From contig VAWY01000127.1 of NCBI GenBank assembly GCA_005888335.1, forward strand, positions 1-64,000: 64,000 nt of DNA. Reading direction: 5' to 3'. The notes beneath the pieces were generated by a model, which saw only the letters and a list, made by a program, of their open reading frames with translations, was not told the origin of the DNA and did no database searches. The stretch comes from Actinomycetota bacterium. GTDB lineage: Bacteria > Actinomycetota > Thermoleophilia > Solirubrobacterales > Solirubrobacteraceae. Positions 59,503 to 64,000 of the stretch are shown here, in pieces. The position numbers and the translations under genes are program-made. Position 1 is the stretch's first letter, and each line of letters starts with the position of its first letter.

Positions 59503-60695
59503 CTGACGGCGCTCCACTGGACGACCGGCAGCTGCGGCCGCCACGCCTCGAAGCTGCCCAGCGGCTCGGCGTGGCTGACCGCCAGGCGCAGCAGGTCGCC
59601 GCCGCGTGCAGCGCGCGCGGCCTGCAGGGCGCGCTCGCCCTCCAGCGTGACGGCGTTGGCGACGAGCCGCCCGCCCGGGCGCAGCGCCGCCCAGCACCGG
59701 TCGAGGACGCCGTCGGCGGTCAGCCCGCCGCCGATGAAGATCGCGCCGGGCGCCTCGAGCCCCTCGAGCGCGGCGGGCGCTCGCCCCTCGCGGACCTCGA
59801 GCGCGGGGACGCCGAGCCGGCTCGCGTTGACCGCGATGCGCGCGGCGCGGGACGGGTCGGGCTCGATGGCCACGGCGCGCGCGGACGGCTCGACACGGAG
59901 CCATTCGATGGCGATCGAGCCGCTGCCGGCGCCGACGTCCCACAGCAGCTCGCCCGGGCGCGGGCCGAGCGCGGCCAGGGTGACGGCGCGAACGGCGCGC
60001 TTGGACAGCTGCCCATCGCTGTCGTAGGCGCCGTCGGGCAGGCCGGGCGCGCGGGAGAGCGGGACGGTCCCCGGCGCCGCGCGGCACTCCAGCGCGACCG
60101 CGTGCAGCGGGTCGACCGGGGTGCCGTTGAACGCGCCGGCGGTGCTCTCCACGATGCGCTCGGCGGGGCCGCCGAGCTGCTCGAGGACGACGAAGCGGCT
60201 CGGGCCGTAGCCGCGCTCGCACACGAGCGCCGCCAGGCGCGCGGCACCCTGCGCGCCGGCGGCGTAGGCGACGATCCGCCGGCCCGGCGCGAGCGCGAGC
60301 GCCAGGCCCTCCGCCGGCCGGCCGACGGCGCTGACGAGCGCCGTCTCGGCAGCGGGCCACCCCAGGCGCGCGCAGGCCAGCGAGAACGCCGAGGGATGCG
60401 GGTGGACGGCGAGCCGGTCGGGCCCGACGCGGCGGGCGAGCGTGGCGCCGATGCCGTGCAGCATCGGGTCGCCGCTGGCCAGGACGCAGACCGTCCCGGG
60501 CAGCCCCGCGGCGAGCTCGTCCACGAGCGGGTCGATCGGCGAGGGCCAGCAGCGGCGCTCGGCGGCGACGCCGGCCGGCAGCAGGTCCAGCTGGCGCGCC
60601 GAGCCGACGACCGTGTCGGCCTCACGGATCGCCGCGCGCGCCGCCTCGCCCAGCCCCGCCCAGCCGTCGGCGCCGATGCCCACGACCGAGATCAC
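59499..60695 (-). CDS. cobL: Precorrin-6B C5,15-methyltransferase (decarboxylating), CbiE-CbiT fusion
   Basis: Encodes 398 residues from a GTG at 60695. The N-terminal CbiE methylase domain has ISVVGIGADGWAGLGEAARA and LASGDPMLHGIGATLARRV. The C-terminal CbiT domain has a Rossmann methyltransferase core LLWDVGAGSGSIAIEWLRVE and FIGGGLTADGVLDRCWAALR. Together they methylate C5 and C15 and decarboxylate the C12 side chain. It overlaps cbiZ upstream and cobM downstream by four bases each. Confidence 0.95.
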   Translation of the reverse strand: MISVVGIGADGWAGLGEAARAAIREADTVVGSARQLDLLPAGVAAERRCWPSPIDPLVDELAAGLPGTVCVLASGDPMLHGIGATLARRVGPDRLAVHPHPSAFSLACARLGWPAAETALVSAVGRPAEGLALALAPGRRIVAYAAGAQGAARLAALVCERGYGPSRFVVLEQLGGPAERIVESTAGAFNGTPVDPLHAVALECRAAPGTVPLSRAPGLPDGAYDSDGQLSKRAVRAVTLAALGPRPGELLWDVGAGSGSIAIEWLRVEPSARAVAIEPDPSRAARIAVNASRLGVPALEVREGRAPAALEGLEAPGAIFIGGGLTADGVLDRCWAALRPGGRLVANAVTLEGERALQAARAARGGDLLRLAVSHAEPLGSFEAWRPQLPVVQWSAVR

Positions 60696-61336
60696 GCGCG
60701 TGCTCCGGAGGCCTCGGCGGCGGCGCGGTCGGCGAGCGCGCCGGCGAGGACGGCGCCGTGGACGGCGCGGGCGATGTCGCCGCCCACCCGCGTGGCCGGG
60801 CCGGCGAACGGAACGCCGCCGCCGGGGAGCGCCGCGACGCAGAAGGCGTCGGTCGCCGTTCCGGTCGCGAAGCCGGCGGCGTTGCCCGCCGGCACGCGGG
60901 CGTCGGCGAGCGCCTGCGCCTTGGCCTCGATGGCGGTCTGCGCAGCGCCCGCCAGCGCGGCGTCGTCGAGCGGCGCGTCGACGAGGACGAGGAGGTTGAT
61001 CGTGCCGGCGGCCGGGGCCGCGCGCGGGCGGCGCCCGGCCGCGGCCAGCGGGTGGCCGATGCCGACCGTCGCGACGGCGGTCGCGGCGCCGTGGGTCGCG
61101 CGGCGGTGGGCGCGCACGTCGACCGCCGTCAGCATGCCCACGACGGGCGCCGGGAGGCCGAGCCGCGCAGCGCGTGCGGCGACGTCCGCGGCCGGGTCGA
61201 GCCGCCCGTAGTCGGCGGGAACGGTCACGTTGAGCCAGGCGCGAGCGTGGCGCAGCCCGCCGCCGAGGACCGCGCTGGACAGCACCCGTCGCCGGCCTCC
61301 GAACTCGACCGCCAGGGTCGCGTCGCCGACGGTCAC
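60692..61336 (-). CDS. cbiZ: Adenosylcobinamide amidohydrolase CbiZ
   Basis: Encodes 214 residues from a GTG at 61336 that overlaps the upstream stop. It shows LSSAVLGGGLRHARAWLNVT, GMLTAVDVRAHRRATHGAAT, INLLVLVDAPLDDAALAGAA and TGTATDAFCVAALPGGGVPF, the CbiZ pattern. CbiZ cleaves the aminopropanol arm from cobinamide to give cobyric acid, allowing salvage of foreign corrinoids. It sits between cobUC and cobL in a de novo operon, so the organism combines synthesis and remodelling. Confidence 0.9.
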   Translation of the reverse strand: MTVGDATLAVEFGGRRRVLSSAVLGGGLRHARAWLNVTVPADYGRLDPAADVAARAARLGLPAPVVGMLTAVDVRAHRRATHGAATAVATVGIGHPLAAAGRRPRAAPAAGTINLLVLVDAPLDDAALAGAAQTAIEAKAQALADARVPAGNAAGFATGTATDAFCVAALPGGGVPFAGPATRVGGDIARAVHGAVLAGALADRAAAEASGARA

Positions 61337-62892
61337 GCGCACGCCGCCACCGCCTCGGCGAGCGCGCTGACGAGGCGCGCGTTCTCCGCGGGCCCGCGCG
61401 CGGTGAGGCGGAGGTGCTCGGGCCCCAGCCCGGGGAACGACGCGGCGGGCCGCACCGCGATCCCGCGCTCGCGCAGCGCGGCGACGACGCGCGGGCCGTC
61501 GGGCACCGCGACGAGGCAGAAGTTCGCGCCGGCCGGCCACGTCCGCAGGCCGGCGATCGTCCCCAGGCCGCGCTCGAGGTCCGCGCGCTCGGCCGTGGCG
61601 CGCTCCGCCGCCGCCGCGAGCGCCTCCGGCCGCTGCGCGGCCGCGGCCAGCGCGGCGAGCGCCAGCGCGTTGGCCGACCAGGGCGGGCGCACGCTCCGCA
61701 GGCGCGCCGCGAGCGCGGGCTGCGCCACCGCGTAGCCGGCGCGCAGGCCCGGGATGCCGAGCGACTTCGTCAGGCTGCGCACGACGATCACGTCCTCGAG
61801 CGCCTCGCGGACGAGCGACGCCGGCTCGCCGGGCACGAGGTCCATGAACGCCTCGTCGACGACGAGCACGCGGCCGGGGCGGCGCAGCGCGAGCAGCGCG
61901 CTCGCCGGGTCGAGGGTGCCGGTGGGCGACGCCGGATTGCCGACGAGCACGAGGTCCGCCCCGGCCGGCACGGCGGCCGGATCGAGCGCGAAGCCGTCTT
62001 CGGCGCGGCGCAGGATGCGAGCCACGGGGACGCCGTGGGCGCGCAGCGCGGCCTCGCCCTCGGTGAAGCTGGGGTGCACGCACGCGGCCAGCGCCGGGCG
62101 CAGCGCGGCGCCCAGCAGCCACAGCGCCTCGGCGGCGCCGTTGGTCGGGACGACCTCCTCGGGCGCGCGCCCGTGCAGCGCGGCGAGGGCGGCGGTCGCG
62201 GCACGCTCGTCCGGGTACCTCCCCGCGTCGCGCTCGAGCGCCTCGTGCAGCGCGGCGCGCAGCCACGCGGGCGGGCCGCCGGCGAGCACGTTGACCGCGT
62301 GGTCGGCGTCGCCGGGGCGCACGTCCACGTCGCCGTGGCGGCGCAGCGCCGCGATGCCGGCGGCGACCGGCCCGCCGAGCACCACCGATCGGCCGGCGAC
62401 GACGAGCTCGACGCGGTCGGCCGCGGCGGACAGGCGCTGGACGGCCTCGCCCAGCAGGTCGAGCCACGCGCGGGAGACGGCGTCGGGCGGCAGCAGGCCG
62501 TGGCCGGCCTCCTCCGCCACGACGAGGACCTCGCGCCCGGCACGCGCGGCGGCGAGCACCGCGTCGAGGTCGCCCAGCGCGGCCTCGCGGGCGCCGCCGT
62601 CGAGCCGGTGCAGGAGCGCGCCGAGCCAGGGCCCGAGGCCGTCGATGAGCACGCAGGTCCCGTCGTCGCCGCCCAGCGCGCGGGCCAGGCTGGGGTGCTC
62701 GGCGCCCAGCTCGACGGTCGTCCAGCCCGCCGGCCGCCGCGCCGCGTGCTCGGCGATGCGCGCGCGCAGCGACTCGTCGGTCGCGTCCGCGGTGGCGACG
62801 TAGCGGACGGGTTGCCCGCTCGCCGCGGCCAGGGCCTCGGCGCGCGCGCTCTTGCCCGACCGCGTCCCGCCGACGACGAGCGTGAGCGTCAT
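61333..62892 (-). CDS. Fused adenosylcobinamide kinase/guanylyltransferase and threonine-phosphate decarboxylase (CobU-CobC)
   Basis: Encodes 519 residues from an ATG at 62892. Residues 1-180 are CobU: P-loop VVGGTRSGKSARAEAL, YVATADATDESLRARIAEH with the expected His at 49, and late VAEEAGHGLLPPD. Residues about 185-519 are a HisC-like aminotransferase of the CobC/CobD type: VNVLAGGPPAWLRAALHEAL, VGNPASPTGTLDPASALLAL, VVDEAFMDLVP and PLP lysine K376 in VVRSLTKSLGIPGLRAGYAV. CobU activates cobinamide for nucleotide-loop addition; CobC makes aminopropanol phosphate. The domains are in one frame with a short linker. Confidence 0.93.
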   Translation of the reverse strand: MTLTLVVGGTRSGKSARAEALAAASGQPVRYVATADATDESLRARIAEHAARRPAGWTTVELGAEHPSLARALGGDDGTCVLIDGLGPWLGALLHRLDGGAREAALGDLDAVLAAARAGREVLVVAEEAGHGLLPPDAVSRAWLDLLGEAVQRLSAAADRVELVVAGRSVVLGGPVAAGIAALRRHGDVDVRPGDADHAVNVLAGGPPAWLRAALHEALERDAGRYPDERAATAALAALHGRAPEEVVPTNGAAEALWLLGAALRPALAACVHPSFTEGEAALRAHGVPVARILRRAEDGFALDPAAVPAGADLVLVGNPASPTGTLDPASALLALRRPGRVLVVDEAFMDLVPGEPASLVREALEDVIVVRSLTKSLGIPGLRAGYAVAQPALAARLRSVRPPWSANALALAALAAAAQRPEALAAAAERATAERADLERGLGTIAGLRTWPAGANFCLVAVPDGPRVVAALRERGIAVRPAASFPGLGPEHLRLTARGPAENARLVSALAEAVAACA

Positions 62893-64000
62893 GCGGCCAC
62901 CGGCCGTGCGGCGGCCGCGAGCGCGAGCCGCCGGGCGATCTGCGGGTGCGCTGCCCAGTGCACGTGCAGGTAGCTCGCCTGCACCGCACCGGCCACGAAG
63001 CCCTCCTCGCGCGCGCGCCCGCGCGCGCGCAGCGTCCAGGCGGGCGCCGCCGGGTCGCTGACCGGCTCGACCTGCGAGTAGTGGAACTCGTGACCGCGGA
63101 CGCGCGCGCCCGCGGCGAGCCACGGCGTGGCGGTGGCCGCCGTCGCCTCGCGGTAGCCGAGGCTCAGCGAACCGGCCATGCGGGCGCGCGCCGGCACGAC
63201 GCCGCACATCTCGCGCCCGTCGAGGTCGCGGCACAGGAAGAGCAGCCCGCCGCACTCGGCGAGGATCGGGCGCCGGGCGGCGGCGAAGGCGGCGACGGCG
63301 GCGCGCAGGCGCGCGTTGGCCTGGAGCTCGCCGGCGAAGACCTCGGGAAAGCCGCCCGCGAGCACGAGCGCGCCGGCGTCGGGCGGCAGGTCCTCGTCGG
63401 CCAGCGGGTCGAACGCGAGCAGCTCCGCGCCCGCCGCCCGAAGCAGCTCGAGGTTCTCCTGGTAGTGAAACGAGAACGCCGGACCGCGGGCGATGGCGAT
63501 CCGCGCGCCGTGCGCCGGCGGCTCGCCGGCCTCGGGGCTCCACGCCGGGCCGGCCGACGGCGGCGCGGCGCGCGCCAGCGCGAGCACGCCGGCGAGGTCG
63601 ACGTGGCGCTCGGCCGCGTCGGCCAGCGCCGCCAGCGCCTCCCGCGTGCGGCCCTCGCGCTCACCCGCCGGGACCAGCCCGAGGTGGCGCTCGGGCGCGG
63701 TCACGCGGTCGTCGCGGCGCAGCGCGCCGAGCACGGCCACGCCGAGGGGCGCCACCGCCTCGCGCAACAGCTCCTCGTGGTGGTCGGAGCCGACCTTGTT
63801 GAAGATGACGCCGGCGACGTCGATGCCGGGGTCGAACGTCCGGTAGCCGTGGACGATCGCCGCGGCCGAGCGGGCCATCGCCGCGGCGTCGACGACCAGC
63901 ACGACCGGCGCGCGGAGCAGCTTGGCGACGTGGCCCGTGGAGGCCAGCTCGCCCCGCCCCGATGCCCCGTCGAAGAGGCCCATGACGCCCTCGACCACGG
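62889..64000 (-). CDS. cobB: Cobyrinic acid a,c-diamide synthase, N-terminus outside window
   Basis: The visible 370 codons lack roughly the first 80-90 residues with the ATP P-loop. The rest is typical: VEGVMGLFDGASGRGELAST, VVLVVDAAAMARSAAAIVHG, GVIFNKVGSDHHEELLREA, and a C-terminal glutamine-amidotransferase domain with ALVLAGGFPEVFAGELQANA, catalytic Cys in PILAECGGLLFLCRDL and late His in YLHVHWAAHP. It amidates the a and c side chains with ATP and glutamine. The stop overlaps cobUC (ATGA), so it heads the visible part of the operon. Confidence 0.95.
   Translation of the reverse strand, partial: VVEGVMGLFDGASGRGELASTGHVAKLLRAPVVLVVDAAAMARSAAAIVHGYRTFDPGIDVAGVIFNKVGSDHHEELLREAVAPLGVAVLGALRRDDRVTAPERHLGLVPAGEREGRTREALAALADAAERHVDLAGVLALARAAPPSAGPAWSPEAGEPPAHGARIAIARGPAFSFHYQENLELLRAAGAELLAFDPLADEDLPPDAGALVLAGGFPEVFAGELQANARLRAAVAAFAAARRPILAECGGLLFLCRDLDGREMCGVVPARARMAGSLSLGYREATAATATPWLAAGARVRGHEFHYSQVEPVSDPAAPAWTLRARGRAREEGFVAGAVQASYLHVHWAAHPQIARRLALAAAARPVAA

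Overview
The window is chromosomal DNA from a very GC-rich bacterium, visibly above 70 percent GC, with tightly packed genes, many GTG starts and frequent 1-4 nt start/stop overlaps. Gene content fits the phylum Actinomycetota. My best guess is a Thermoleophilia/Solirubrobacterales-type soil organism, but that placement is inference from style and gene content. Many first genes of transcription units have no Shine-Dalgarno sequence and instead carry a TANNNT -10 box 6-8 nt before the start codon, the signature of leaderless transcripts. I see no insertion sequence, prophage, tRNA, rRNA or CRISPR array. No gene-free stretch exceeds about 290 bp.

Layout. 1-1645 (minus) is the translation/transcription operon rpmG-secE-nusG-rplK-rplA. 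1772-3749 (minus) is a PiT phosphate transporter unit. 3807-9178 holds small units: an M14 amidase-like peptidase, a BON protein, a TetR/thioesterase pair with a large nested palindrome between them, dodecin, and a divergent MarR/MMPL pair around a perfect operator. 9193-17145 is rich in storage-lipid and alpha/beta-hydrolase genes: a lipase-like protein, WS/DGAT, an acyltransferase, two Fes-type esterases translationally coupled to an unfamiliar ATP-grasp enzyme, a GNAT, and a class III-type PHA synthase with a very short PhaE-like partner. 17268-21301 holds a LysR regulator, a secreted CHAP/beta-propeller protein whose catalytic Cys position is Ser, and a phosphoesterase. 21424-24953 is phosphoketolase plus acetate kinase. 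25031-26780 is a YceI/flavin reductase/TetR operon behind twin operators. 26753-34117 has a Beta_propel lipoprotein-like protein, an aminotransferase, alanine dehydrogenase, a DUF4956/VTC pair, an SDR and a carboxymuconolactone decarboxylase-like protein.

34201-43248 is a complete polyol (mannitol/sorbitol/arabitol-type) regulon. It has a SorC-type regulator, ABC importer lacking its ATPase, polyol dehydrogenase, xylulokinase, SDR and mannitol 2-dehydrogenase. Two near-identical large palindromic operators tie the regulator unit to the divergent kinase/dehydrogenase promoter. 43307-51131 carries an unrecognised protein with a nucleoside-phosphorylase-like C-terminus, a second (class I-like) PHA synthase with a hydrolase, and acyl-CoA dehydrogenase, alcohol dehydrogenase and enoyl-CoA hydratase genes.

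51128-64000 is metal transport and cobalamin. A metal permease fused to a YHS domain sits behind a CsoR-like operator and the 13-residue stump of a csoR gene. Divergent from it, a cobalamin riboswitch controls cbtB-cbtA (cobalt uptake) and cobG-cobH-cobIJ. cobK, cbiD and a minus-strand operon cobB-cobUC-cbiZ-cobL-cobM follow, with cobB cut by the right edge. The corrin ring pathway is a hybrid: oxygen-dependent CobG coexists with CbiD, an enzyme of the oxygen-independent route.
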